A DNA stretch of 64,000 nt, taken from positions 4,402,501 to 4,466,500 of the forward strand of contig NZ_PGEP01000001.1 in the NCBI RefSeq assembly GCF_002797445.1, read 5' to 3'. Positions 19,445 to 27,342 of the stretch are shown here, piece by piece (position 1 is the first letter of the stretch; each line of letters starts with the position of its first letter). This DNA is from Acidovorax sp. 69 (GTDB taxonomy: Bacteria > Pseudomonadota > Gammaproteobacteria > Burkholderiales > Burkholderiaceae_C). Below the pieces are notes generated by a model. The model made no database searches, was not told where the DNA came from, and saw nothing but the letters and a program-made list of their open reading frames with translations. Position numbers and translations under genes: made by a program.

Positions 19445-19753
19445 ATGGCCGTCACCATCTACCTGCGCTACGTGCTTAACACCAGCAAGCTGACAGAGTT
19501 CGAACACTACGGAAAACGGTGGATCCCGCTGGTCGAGAAATTCGGCGGCCAGCACCACGGCTATTTCATGCCCAGCGAGGGCGCCAACAACATCGCGCTG
19601 GCGCTGTTCACCTTCGACAGCCTTGCGGCCTACGAGCGGTACCGCGAGGCGTCGATGCAGGACGCGGAATGCCAGGCGGCGTTCCGTTACGCCAAGGAGA
19701 CGGGCTGCATAGTGAGCTATGAACGGAGCTTTTTCCGGCCTATGTTCCGCTGA
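19445..19753 (+). CDS. NIPSNAP family protein
   Basis: A small 102-residue protein with a dimeric alpha/beta-barrel (ferredoxin-like) fold of the NIPSNAP type: ITIYLRYVLNTSKL-like start, FEHYGKRWIPLVEKFGGQHHGYF, FTFDSLAAYERYREAS. Biochemical role unknown. It starts at the ATG at 19445, eight bases after the GST stop, and the pair is likely translated from one mRNA. It faces a convergent gene 24 bases away. Confidence 0.85.
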   Translation: MAVTIYLRYVLNTSKLTEFEHYGKRWIPLVEKFGGQHHGYFMPSEGANNIALALFTFDSLAAYERYREASMQDAECQAAFRYAKETGCIVSYERSFFRPMFR

Positions 19754-19777
19754 ACGGGCACGGGCAGACCGACCCCG

Positions 19778-20242
19778 CTACCGAAACTGCTTGCGCAAAA
19801 ACGCCTTGTGCCGTGCGATGTGCGCGAGCTGGGCCGGGGCCATGCTGCCACCCAGATCTTCGTCCTCGGTATTGAGCACCTGGTTGGCATAAACCATCGC
19901 GCGGGCCACCACGTCTTCTTCGCTCACCCCCTGCGCGGCGGCCAGGTCCATTGCCACGCGGCGCATGGCACGCTGCGACAGCATCCACATCGCGCCATAG
20001 GAATCCCACGCAGCCGCCACCTCTTTAAACTTATCGTGCTCGGCCAGGATGTCATTGAGCGGCTTGGCCAGGATCTCCTTCAAACCCTCCACCTGGGTCT
20101 TGAGCGCTTCCAGCTGCGCCTCGCGCTGCAGGGCTTCGGCCGCCGCGTTGGCCGCTGCGTCGGGCGCCGTGGGCACGGGCACGCTGCCGTCGGGGTTGAG
20201 CTGGGCAATGGTGAGGTCGGATAGTTCGGACGATAGGGGCAT
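19778..20242 (-). CDS. Conserved hypothetical protein with coiled coil
   Basis: A 154-residue soluble protein. Residues 28-75 are rich in Ala, Glu, Gln, Lys and Leu (LQREAQLEALKTQVEGLKEI), predicting a coiled coil. The C-terminal half is helical (SYGAMWMLSQRAMRRVAMDL, then GVSEEDVVARAMVYANQVL). It shows no motif that assigns a function. The ATG at 20242 (MPLSSELSDL) was chosen; sequence upstream in the frame is a shadow of cca. It is divergent from cca with a 39-base gap. Confidence 0.7.
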   Translation of the reverse strand: MPLSSELSDLTIAQLNPDGSVPVPTAPDAAANAAAEALQREAQLEALKTQVEGLKEILAKPLNDILAEHDKFKEVAAAWDSYGAMWMLSQRAMRRVAMDLAAAQGVSEEDVVARAMVYANQVLNTEDEDLGGSMAPAQLAHIARHKAFLRKQFR

Positions 20243-20281
20243 GGTGGGCTGGAATATAAGGCCGAGGGCCCGGCCTAAACT

Positions 20282-21541
20282 ATGCCGATGCAAATCTACA
20301 TGGTGGGCGGCGCGGTCCGCGACAAGCTGCTGGGCCGGCCCGTGAATGACCACGACTGGGTGGTGGTGGGCGCCACGCCCGAGCAGATGCTGGAGCTGGG
20401 CTATCTGCCCGTGGGCCGCGACTTTCCGGTGTTTCTGCACCCCGAGACGCGCGAGGAATACGCGCTGGCGCGCACCGAACGCAAGAGCGGGCGGGGTTAC
20501 CGGGGTTTTGAGGTGCAAAGCTCACCCGATGTGACGCTGGAAGAAGACCTGTCGCGCCGCGACCTTACTATCAATGCAATAGCTACTAGCGCTTATAGAA
20601 CAAGCGCTGGAGGCATATTTGATCCATATTCTGGCGCTAAAGACATCGAGGCACGGGTGCTGCGCCACGTGACCGATGCGTTCCGCGAAGACCCGGTGCG
20701 CATCCTGCGCGTGGCGCGGTTTGCTGCACGGTTCACCGACTTCACCGTGGCGCCCGAGACGATGCAGCTGATGCGCGAGATGGTGGCGCATGGCGAGGTG
20801 GACCACCTGGTGGCCGAACGCGTGTGGCAAGAGCTGGCGCGCGGGCTGATGGAAGAAAAACCCTCGCGCATGTTCGAGGTGCTGCGCGAGTGCGGCGCGC
20901 TGCAGGTGCTGCTGCCCGAGGTGGCGCGCCTGTGGGGCGTGCCCCAGCGCGCCGAATACCACCCCGAGGTGGACACCGGCGTGCACCTGATGATGGTGCT
21001 GGACATGTCGGCCCGGCTGCAAGCCCCCTTGACGGTGCGTTTTGCCTGCCTGGCGCACGACCTGGGCAAAGGCAGCACGCCGGCCGACCTGCTGCCGCGC
21101 CACATCGGGCACGAGGAGCGCAGCGCCAAATTGCTCCGGGGCGTGGCCGATCGCCTGCGTGTGCCTGTGGACTGCCGCGAGACGGCCGATGTGGTCGCCC
21201 GCGAGCATGGCAACATCCACCGCAGCAGCACGTTGTCGGCCGCCGCCCTGCTGCGCCTGCTGGAGCGTTGCGACGCGATCCGCAAGCCAGAGCGGTTTGC
21301 CGACATCCTGCTGGCCTGCGAATGTGATGCACGCGGACGGCTGGGGTTTGAAGAATCGGCCTACCCGCAGCGCCCCCGCCTGGCAGCAGTGCTGGCTGCG
21401 GTGCAGTCGTTGGTGACGCGCGACATTGCCGCGCACGCCGCAGCCAAAGGCGTGAGCGGCCCGCAGGTGGGCGCATTGATCCACCAGGGGCGTGTCGACG
21501 TGGTGGCGCAGTGGCTGGTGCACCACGGCGACGCGGCCTGA
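20282..21541 (+). CDS. cca: Multifunctional CCA tRNA nucleotidyltransferase
   Basis: A 419-residue enzyme that adds or repairs the 3'-CCA of tRNAs. The class II nucleotidyltransferase head has [20 protein letters not shown] with the DHD metal site, then [29 protein letters not shown] (nucleotide-discriminating EDxxR) and the [11 protein letters not shown] neck. An HD domain follows ([12 protein letters not shown]), as in the E. coli-type phosphohydrolase-bearing enzymes. A dispersed repeat is embedded in frame at 20575-20622 and encodes part of the loop [10 protein letters not shown]. It starts at 20282 or at Met3 (20288). Confidence 0.96.
   Translation: MPMQIYMVGGAVRDKLLGRPVNDHDWVVVGATPEQMLELGYLPVGRDFPVFLHPETREEYALARTERKSGRGYRGFEVQSSPDVTLEEDLSRRDLTINAIATSAYRTSAGGIFDPYSGAKDIEARVLRHVTDAFREDPVRILRVARFAARFTDFTVAPETMQLMREMVAHGEVDHLVAERVWQELARGLMEEKPSRMFEVLRECGALQVLLPEVARLWGVPQRAEYHPEVDTGVHLMMVLDMSARLQAPLTVRFACLAHDLGKGSTPADLLPRHIGHEERSAKLLRGVADRLRVPVDCRETADVVAREHGNIHRSSTLSAAALLRLLERCDAIRKPERFADILLACECDARGRLGFEESAYPQRPRLAAVLAAVQSLVTRDIAAHAAAKGVSGPQVGALIHQGRVDVVAQWLVHHGDAA
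20575..20622 (+). repeat. Dispersed repeat copy inside cca
   Basis: CAATAGCTACTAGCGCTTAT, a short loop, then CAAGCGCTGGAGGC, inside the cca reading frame. It encodes about [13 protein letters not shown] between the conserved RRDLTIN motif and [10 protein letters not shown], where E. coli Cca has only a short turn. Confidence 0.8.
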
Positions 21542-21673
21542 CCCTGCGCACAGCGCCCCAAAACGCGGGCAGAACTGCTCCTACAATCCGCGTCCGCTCG
21601 CCCCCCTCATCCGGGGTGCAGTTTTGCAAACCCCGCACGCCTCTTCGCGCCCTTCTTCCATCCCAAAGCCGCC

Positions 21674-22132
21674 ATGACTGCTGTGCACATCCGCCCTGCC
21701 ACACCGGCCGACGCCGACGCCATCGCGCCACTGTTTGACGCCTACCGGCAGTTCTACGAGCAGACGCCAGACCTCGCCAAAGCACACGCATTCGTTGCCG
21801 AGCGGCTGGAGCGCCAAGAGTCGGTGATCCTGCTGGCGCTGGATGCGTCACAGGCGGCTGTGGGCTTTTGCCAGCTCTACCCCACGTTCTGCTCGGTGGA
21901 GGCAGCGCCCATCTACACGCTGTACGACCTGTTCGTGGCCGCTGCGGCGCGCAAGACGGGCGCCGGGCGTAGCCTGCTGATGGCAGCCGATGCCACAGCA
22001 CGCGCCCATGGCAAGGTGCGCATGGACCTGACCACTGCACACACCAACACCACGGCGCAGTCACTCTACGAATCGCTGGACTGGACGCTGGACACGGTGT
22101 TTCGTGCCTACAGCAAGCAGGTTGCGGCCTGA
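21674..22132 (+). CDS. GNAT family N-acetyltransferase
   Basis: A 152-residue single-domain GNAT. The order is HIRPATPADADAIAPLFDAYRQFY (beta1-alpha1), VGFCQLYPTFCSV (beta3), YDLFVAAAARKTGAGRSLLMAA (beta4 and acetyl-CoA loop) and HTNTTAQSLYESLDW (alpha4). The R/Q-x-x-G-x-G/A loop appears as RKTGAGR. The substrate is unknown. Monocistronic, 132 bases after cca. Confidence 0.87.
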   Translation: MTAVHIRPATPADADAIAPLFDAYRQFYEQTPDLAKAHAFVAERLERQESVILLALDASQAAVGFCQLYPTFCSVEAAPIYTLYDLFVAAAARKTGAGRSLLMAADATARAHGKVRMDLTTAHTNTTAQSLYESLDWTLDTVFRAYSKQVAA

Positions 22133-22170
22133 CCCGAGCACCGCCCACCGGACCACTGCGCCGATCGCGA

Positions 22171-22812
22171 TTACCAGTGCAGCAGGCGCGGGCCCAATAA
22201 CGCCCCCAGCGCCGTCGGGATGGCCATGCCCGCCAGGTACCAGACCGCCAGGAACGGGGTGGCCATCTCGGGGCAATGCAGCGCATACACCAAGGCGCCC
22301 AACGCACCCGCCAACAGGCCAGCCCCTGCACCGGCCCAGGCCAAACGGGTAGGCGCCGCACCTTTGAGTGCCCAAAACCCGGCCACAAAAGCAGGCACCG
22401 ACAACGCCGCAATATTGAATGGGCAGGTGCGCCAGGTGCTGCCCAGGATGAGTGGCAATCGCTCGGCGGGGGAGACCTGCGACAGCGCCAGGAGCGCCAT
22501 CGCCCAGAGCACCAGCGGCGGCAAAGCCAGCAGCGGCACGGCATGCCCCAGCGCCATGCCGGGGCGGGCCATGCGGCGCAGCAGTGCCAGCCCGGCAGCC
22601 GCCAGGGCCGCCGCAAACACCAACTTGCCCCAGAACATGGGCAGCGCCATGGTCGACAGCAAATCGGGCCGCAGGCCGAACAGGGCCAACATCAGTACGG
22701 CGGCGCCCGCAATACCCGCCAGCGTGGCCACCACAAAACGCCGCTCTATCGCGTTGTTCTGCACCGGCCGGTCATCCAGGGCCAGCAGGTGGATCAATTC
22801 ATCGGTTTTCAT
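22171..22812 (-). CDS. nrsF: DUF1109/NrsF membrane anti-sigma factor
   Basis: A 213-residue protein with a short cytoplasmic start ([17 protein letters not shown]) followed by six hydrophobic segments, the DUF1109 architecture. NrsF of Caulobacter is a membrane anti-sigma factor holding SigF inactive until metal or oxidative stress. Conserved cysteines occur in [12 protein letters not shown] and [10 protein letters not shown], at positions expected to sense the signal. Its ATG overlaps the end of the sigma factor gene (ATGA), so the pair is translationally coupled, as expected for a sigma/anti-sigma couple. Confidence 0.88.
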   Translation of the reverse strand: MKTDELIHLLALDDRPVQNNAIERRFVVATLAGIAGAAVLMLALFGLRPDLLSTMALPMFWGKLVFAAALAAAGLALLRRMARPGMALGHAVPLLALPPLVLWAMALLALSQVSPAERLPLILGSTWRTCPFNIAALSVPAFVAGFWALKGAAPTRLAWAGAGAGLLAGALGALVYALHCPEMATPFLAVWYLAGMAIPTALGALLGPRLLHW

Positions 22813-23354
22813 GCCATTCCCCTGATCTTGGCGGCCAAGGCCTTGAGCCCCCGGTGCACGCCGACTTTGACGGCCGATTCCGACAGCCCTGTGAGGCGCG
22901 CCGTCTCGACCACCGACAAACCTTCCAGCTTCACGTACTCAATCGGCAGACGCTGCTTGTCGGGCAACGTCCGCAGCAATTGCCCCAGATCGCGCCGCGC
23001 TTCAGCAGCCTCGCTGTCGCTGCTGGCAAACAATTCGCTGGCATCGTCCAGCGGGTCGTTGCGCCCTTCCTTCACGGCGTGCGAGCGGAACCAGTCGATG
23101 AGCTTGTAGCGCGCAATCGCATGCACCCAGGCCGTCACCGGCATCTCGGGCCGGTAGGTGTGGCGCTGGTTGTGCACCGCCAGCAATGTCTCTTGCACCA
23201 GATCCTCCACTTCGTCAGGCCGTTGCATCAGGCGGCGGCGCAAAAAAGCGCGCAGGTGGGCGCTCAGCTCTTTCAGAAAGCGCTGGTACGCAGCTGCATC
23301 GGCGTCCAACCCCTGCAAAAGCAAACCGCGCAACCGCTCTTCCACAATCTCCAT
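22809..23354 (-). CDS. sigF: ECF RNA polymerase sigma factor (SigF type)
   Basis: A 181-residue ECF sigma factor. Region 2 is [21 protein letters not shown] with [19 protein letters not shown]; region 4 is [20 protein letters not shown] with [20 protein letters not shown]. Its own start region carries GTAACC-N16-CGAA on the minus strand (23375-23400), so it is probably autoregulated. The same motif drives the divergent bufferin operon. AGGGAG precedes the ATG at 23354. By analogy to Caulobacter SigF, it should respond to heavy metals or oxidants released through NrsF. Confidence 0.92.
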   Translation of the reverse strand: MEIVEERLRGLLLQGLDADAAAYQRFLKELSAHLRAFLRRRLMQRPDEVEDLVQETLLAVHNQRHTYRPEMPVTAWVHAIARYKLIDWFRSHAVKEGRNDPLDDASELFASSDSEAAEARRDLGQLLRTLPDKQRLPIEYVKLEGLSVVETARLTGLSESAVKVGVHRGLKALAAKIRGMA

Positions 23355-23374
23355 GGCGTCTCCCTAGGGGGAAG

Positions 23375-23400
23375 TTCGGACCCAAAGGTCCATCGGTTAC
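23375..23400 (-). promoter_or_regulatory. SigF-type promoter for sigF-nrsF
   Basis: On the minus strand the -35 element GTAACC (23400-23395) is separated by exactly 16 bases from CGAA (23378-23375). This fits GTAACC-N16-CGAA, the consensus I recall for Caulobacter SigF. The -10 element ends about 20 bases before the sigF start codon, leaving a short leader with AGGGAG. Confidence 0.8.
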
Positions 23401-23444
23401 ACCTCCCGCGAAATAAATACCGCGCAACTATTTGTCGATGCGGT

Positions 23445-23470
23445 GTAACCGGGCCGGTGCACTGCGCGAA
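23445..23470 (+). promoter_or_regulatory. SigF-type promoter for the bufferin operon
   Basis: GTAACC at 23445-23450, 16 bases, then CGAA at 23467-23470. It mirrors the promoter at 23375-23400; the two -35 elements sit in a 9-base inverted repeat (GGTTACACC at 23395-23403 and GGTGTAACC at 23442-23450). Transcription should start near 23477 and leave about 78 bases of leader before bufA. Confidence 0.82.
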
Positions 23471-23554
23471 TTACAACGCAGATCGGGCAGTTTGGACGAA
23501 CCGCAGTGCGGTACCCCGGTCGGTTTCAACCCTCAACACCTGGAGAACACCATC

Positions 23555-23842
23555 ATGACCACTCGCACCCTCAGCCTCGGCGCCCTCGCCCTTGCCGCCC
23601 TGGCCTCCGGCGCCGCCATTGCCCAAACCGCTCCGGCCGATGCCGCCAAACCCGCCATGGAAAAGTGTTACGGCGTCTCGATGGCTGGCAAAAACGACTG
23701 CGCTGCGGGTCCCGGCACCACCTGCGCGGGCACCTCGAAGATGGACTACCAGGCCAACGCCTGGAAGTTCGTACCCGCCGGAACCTGCGCCTCGATCAAG
23801 ACCCCCAAGGGCATGGGCATGCTGACGCCCATGAAGAGCTGA
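23555..23842 (+). CDS. bufA: Bufferin-type metallophore precursor (DUF2282)
   Basis: A 95-residue precursor with a Sec-like signal peptide (residues 1-24, ends AAIAQT) and a small Cys-containing core. The four cysteines are C38 (MEKCYG), C49 (NDCAAG), C57 (TTCAGT) and C78 (GTCASI), the pattern of DUF2282 bufferins. In characterised systems an MNIO enzyme converts such cysteines to thiooxazole rings and the exported peptide binds copper. It starts at 23555 with TGGAGAA upstream. It heads bufA-bufB-bufC-doxX, under the SigF-type promoter at 23445-23470. Confidence 0.9.
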   Translation: MTTRTLSLGALALAALASGAAIAQTAPADAAKPAMEKCYGVSMAGKNDCAAGPGTTCAGTSKMDYQANAWKFVPAGTCASIKTPKGMGMLTPMKS

Positions 23843-23860
23843 TCCGGCCCGGGGCACACC

Positions 23861-24712
23861 ATGGCACCGATCCTCACCGCCGGCCTGGGCCTCAAGCCCC
23901 AGCACTATGGCGAGGCGCTGCACTGCAACGCCCCCGGCCTGTGGTGGGAGGTGCATCCCGAAAACTACCTGGCCGATGGCGGCCCACGCCTGGCCTGGCT
24001 GGAGGCCATCCGGGCACGCCACCCCGTAGCCCTGCACGGCGTGTCGCTGTCGCTGGCCGCCGACGCACCGCCCGATGCAGCGCACCTGGCCCGGCTGGCA
24101 GGCCTGGTCCGGCGCATAGAACCCGCACTGGTCTCTGAGCACCTGGCCTGGTCTACCTGGCGGGGGCATTACCTGCCGGACCTGCTGCCATTTCCCCGCA
24201 CAACCGCGGCACTGCAGCGCATTGCAGACAACATCGCGCGCACGCAAGATGTGCTGCAACGGCCCATCGCGATCGAAAACCCCACGCACTACCTGCACAT
24301 CGATGGCCACGAGTGGGCAGAAACCGGCTTTCTGGCCGAACTGGTGCAGCGCACCGGTTGTGCCCTGCTGCTGGATGTGAACAACGTTTACATCAGCGCG
24401 AACAACCTGGGCTTCAGCGCGCAGGATTACCTCGACGCTTTCCCCCTGCACGCCGTGGCCGAGATCCACCTTGCGGGTCACCATGCGGACCCTGTGCACG
24501 GCAACGCCTTGCTCATCGACAGCCACGACGCCCCGGTGGCGCATGCCGTGTGGTCGCTGTACCAAAACGTGGTCGCGCGCGCAGGCCCGCTGCCTACCCT
24601 CATCGAACGTGATGACCAGCTGCCGCATTTCGACGAACTGCTGGGCGAACGCGAGCAGGCCCACCGCACGCTCATGGCGATGTACACCGAGGAGGTCGCA
24701 CCATGCCGTTGA
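23861..24712 (+). CDS. bufB: MNIO-family RiPP enzyme (DUF692), bufferin maturase
   Basis: A 283-residue TIM-barrel enzyme of the multinuclear non-heme iron oxidative (DUF692) family. Metal-ligand candidates line the barrel: H in WEVHPENY, H in ALHGVSLSL, E/H in SEHLAWS, E/N in IENPTHYL, D/N in LLDVNNVYISANN, E/H in AEIHLAGHH, H in DSHDAPV and E in LIERDD. It should modify cysteines of the DUF2282 precursor encoded 18 bases upstream. Its last 10 bases overlap the DUF2063 gene. Confidence 0.92.
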   Translation: MAPILTAGLGLKPQHYGEALHCNAPGLWWEVHPENYLADGGPRLAWLEAIRARHPVALHGVSLSLAADAPPDAAHLARLAGLVRRIEPALVSEHLAWSTWRGHYLPDLLPFPRTTAALQRIADNIARTQDVLQRPIAIENPTHYLHIDGHEWAETGFLAELVQRTGCALLLDVNNVYISANNLGFSAQDYLDAFPLHAVAEIHLAGHHADPVHGNALLIDSHDAPVAHAVWSLYQNVVARAGPLPTLIERDDQLPHFDELLGEREQAHRTLMAMYTEEVAPCR

Positions 24713-25470
24713 GCGACTTTCAGGAATGCTTCTCGGCCGCGTTGCTGGGCGACGGGCAGGTACCACGCGCGCCCTGGCTGGTGGCACTGGAGTCGCAGCC
24801 CGGCTTTGCCGTGTACCGCAACACCGTACTCAAGGGCTGCCTCGACGCGCTGCAGGCCAACTACCCCACGGTATGCCAGCTGGTGGGCGCAGACTGGTTC
24901 CGTGCAGCGGCGGCGGTGTATGCCCACACCCAGCCGCCCCCGGACGGACGGCTGATGGACTACGGCGCTGGATGGGGCGATTTCCTGGCCGGTTTTGCAC
25001 CTGCCGCCGAGCTGCCCTACCTGCCCGCTATTGCCCACCTGGACCGGTGCTGGACCGAATGCCATCTGGCCGCCGACGCCGCCACCGTGGACCGGGCGTG
25101 GCTGGCCCGTCAGGACCCCGCTGCATTGGCCGGCCTGCGGCTGAAGCCCCACCCCGCTGCCCGCTGGTCCTGGTGCGATGAGCACCCGGCGTACACCCTT
25201 TGGTTGTGCCACCGTGAGGGCTGGGACGTCCCCGAATCGCTGGCCTGGCGGGGCGACGGCGGCCTGCTCACGCGGCCCCATGCCGAAGTCACCTGGCGCC
25301 CACTGGCACACGCAGGGGTCGCCTTCATGGACGCCTGCGCTCAAGGACACCCGCTGGAGGCTGCTGCCACCCGCGCATTGGACACCGATCCGACCACCGA
25401 TTTTTCCGCACTGGTGGGCAACCTGCTGGACGCGGGAGCCCTGATCTCAAACCACTCGCACACCGACTGA
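24703..25470 (+). CDS. bufC: DUF2063 bufferin maturation partner
   Basis: A 255-residue protein with an N-terminal DUF2063 domain: LSDFQECFSAALL, FAVYRNTVLKGCLDALQANY and TVCQLVGADWFRAAA. The C-terminal half has no clear motif but keeps several Trp residues (RWSWCDEHPAYTLWLC). In MNIO systems the DUF2063 protein brings the precursor peptide to the oxidase through a RiPP-recognition-like element. It overlaps bufB by 10 bases and precedes the DoxX gene by nine, so all four genes are one operon. Confidence 0.88.
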   Translation: MPLSDFQECFSAALLGDGQVPRAPWLVALESQPGFAVYRNTVLKGCLDALQANYPTVCQLVGADWFRAAAAVYAHTQPPPDGRLMDYGAGWGDFLAGFAPAAELPYLPAIAHLDRCWTECHLAADAATVDRAWLARQDPAALAGLRLKPHPAARWSWCDEHPAYTLWLCHREGWDVPESLAWRGDGGLLTRPHAEVTWRPLAHAGVAFMDACAQGHPLEAAATRALDTDPTTDFSALVGNLLDAGALISNHSHTD

Positions 25471-25479
25471 GAAGGCCCC

Positions 25480-25965
25480 ATGAACACCCCGAACAGCGCC
25501 ACCACCCACGTCCCCGCATCCTCCACCAAAGGCCCGCGTGTGTTGCTAGGCCGCCTGGCCGATGTCGCCACGTGGCTCACACCCCACAGCCTGCTGGCCC
25601 TGGTCAACCGTGTGGGCGTGGCGAGCATCTTCTGGATGTCGGCACGCACCAAGGTCGAGGGCTGGTTCACGATCTCCGACAGCGCCTACGCGCTGTTCCG
25701 CGAGGAATACAAACTGCCCCTGGTGCCGCCCGAACTGGCCGCGCAGATGGCCACCGTGGCCGAGCATGTGTTTCCCATCCTGCTCGTGCTGGGCCTGTTC
25801 ACCCGCCTGTCGGCTGTGGCCTTGCTGGGCATGACGCTGGTCATCCAGGTTTTTGTCTATCCCGATGCCTGGCCCACCCATTTGTCGTGGGCGGGATTGA
25901 TGCTTTATGTGGCCGGGCGCGGCGCTGGCAATGTATCGCTGGACCGCGTTCTGGGAATCCGCTGA
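25480..25965 (+). CDS. DoxX family membrane protein
   Basis: A 161-residue inner-membrane protein with about four hydrophobic helices ([68 protein letters not shown]). It matches the DoxX family, a regular fourth member of bufferin/gig operons (GigT in Cupriavidus). Its job is unknown; redox or membrane transport roles have been proposed. The first 30 residues are hydrophilic, so a later start is possible. It ends 10 bases before the convergent trxC stop. Confidence 0.85.
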   Translation: MNTPNSATTHVPASSTKGPRVLLGRLADVATWLTPHSLLALVNRVGVASIFWMSARTKVEGWFTISDSAYALFREEYKLPLVPPELAAQMATVAEHVFPILLVLGLFTRLSAVALLGMTLVIQVFVYPDAWPTHLSWAGLMLYVAGRGAGNVSLDRVLGIR

Positions 25966-25975
25966 TCGTTGCGTT

Positions 25976-26413
25976 TCAGCCTGCGGCCGTCTGCACCCAG
26001 CGCACAATGTCCGCAGCACCCAGCGCCCCCGAGATGCGTGCCACCTCACGCCCTTGCTTGAAAAGAATCATGGTCGGAATACTGCGGATCGCGTAACGCG
26101 CCGCAATGGCCTGGAGATCTTCGGTATTGAGCTTGGCCAAGCGCACACGCGGCTCCAGCTCCCGGGCAGCCTGAGCAAAAGCAGGTGCCATCTGGCGGCA
26201 CGGCCCGCACCAGGGCGCCCAAAAATCCACCAGCACCGGGATGTGGCTGCGTCCCACATGTTTGTCAAAACTTACCCCGTCCAGCTCCAGCGGGGCGCCC
26301 GCAAAAAGCCCTTGGTGGCATTTTCCGCAATCGGGCGCGTTGGCCAGATCGGCGCTTTGCACCCGGTTCGTGGTGTGGCAATGCGGGCAGACGATGTGCA
26401 GGGCTTCGGTCAT
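25976..26413 (-). CDS. trxC: Thioredoxin 2 (zinc-binding)
   Basis: A 145-residue cytosolic thioredoxin with an N-terminal zinc module, CPHC and CGKC (IVCPHCHTTN, then APDCGKCHQGLF). The thioredoxin fold holds the redox site WAPWCGPCRQM and the cis-proline loop IRSIPTMILFKQG. These features mark TrxC rather than TrxA. The start at 26413 (MTEALHIVCPHC) was chosen because the zinc module follows directly. It is convergent with the bufferin operon; whether it is linked to that redox/metal response is unknown. Confidence 0.94.
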   Translation of the reverse strand: MTEALHIVCPHCHTTNRVQSADLANAPDCGKCHQGLFAGAPLELDGVSFDKHVGRSHIPVLVDFWAPWCGPCRQMAPAFAQAARELEPRVRLAKLNTEDLQAIAARYAIRSIPTMILFKQGREVARISGALGAADIVRWVQTAAG

Positions 26414-26604
26414 GGGCGGGCAATCGGTTTCAAGCAAGAACAGGGCATTGATACATTGCGGCAGAAGCTTCGCGTTTCAAGAGTGGGACCGGCACGCCCG
26501 GACGTTGGCATGTTGCAAGGGGTCGCACACGTTGCGCGCGTTTACCCGTATTGAATCCCCCCTTTTAGCAAGTCAGCTTCATGGCGTCTGCTAAGGTTTG
26601 GCCC

Positions 26605-27342
26605 ATGCAGCGGCTCCCCTTACTGACAACTGCCCATGCGCTTTTTCTGGACTTCGACGGCACACTCACCGAGCTGGCGCCGCGCCCCGAGGCGGTACGC
26701 GTGGCATCAGGACTGCCCCCCACGCTCGCATCACTGCACACCCACCTGGGCGGCGCGCTGGCCATCGTGACCGGGCGGCCCGAGGCCGATATCGACCGGT
26801 TCCTGGCCCCGTTGCGCCTGCCACTGGCCAGCGAGCATGGCGCCCAATACCGCCTGGGCAACACCTCCGTCCCTGCCGTCTCCGCTCCCGATCTGGGGTT
26901 CGTCTTGCAGGCGGCCCAGAGCCTTGCCGCGCGCCACCCTGGTCTGCTGGTAGAGACCAAGCGCGTCAGCGTGGCCCTGCACTACCGCCAGGCCCCGCAA
27001 CTGGAGGCGCTGTGCCACGACACGCTGGCCCGTGCCATGCGCCATGTGGAAGGCGTGGAACTGCTCTGCGGCAAATGTGTCTTTGAAGTGAAGCCCTGTG
27101 GCGCCCACAAGGGCCAGGCCATCGCCGATTTCATGACCCAGGCACCTTTTGCCGGGCGTATCCCGGTCTTTGTCGGTGATGACGTCACGGACGAGACGGG
27201 TTTTGCCGCCGTGCAGGCGCGGGGCGGCTGGGGCATCAAGGTGGGCGAAGGGCCGACCATGGCACAACACCGCTGCATGACATCTGCCGCCTTGCGCGGC
27301 TGGCTGTCTTCTGCACGCACGACCCTGGAGCGCGAACGATGA
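26605..27342 (+). CDS. otsB: Trehalose-6-phosphate phosphatase
   Basis: A HAD-family phosphatase of about 245 residues that dephosphorylates trehalose-6-phosphate. HAD motifs: LFLDFDGTLTELAP (nucleophile Asp), AIVTGRPEADI, KPCGAHKGQAI and VFVGDDVTDETGF. The start at 26605 is preferred because AAGG lies eight bases upstream, but an in-frame ATG at 26581 would add eight residues. Its last bases overlap the GH15 gene by four (ATGA), coupling translation. otsA follows the GH15 gene, so trehalose synthesis is a three-gene unit. Confidence 0.93.
   Translation: MQRLPLLTTAHALFLDFDGTLTELAPRPEAVRVASGLPPTLASLHTHLGGALAIVTGRPEADIDRFLAPLRLPLASEHGAQYRLGNTSVPAVSAPDLGFVLQAAQSLAARHPGLLVETKRVSVALHYRQAPQLEALCHDTLARAMRHVEGVELLCGKCVFEVKPCGAHKGQAIADFMTQAPFAGRIPVFVGDDVTDETGFAAVQARGGWGIKVGEGPTMAQHRCMTSAALRGWLSSARTTLERER

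Noticed and set aside
20742..22616. A 624-codon open frame on the minus strand
   Set aside because: It crosses cca and the GNAT gene in antisense and reads as Arg/Pro/Ala-rich noise.
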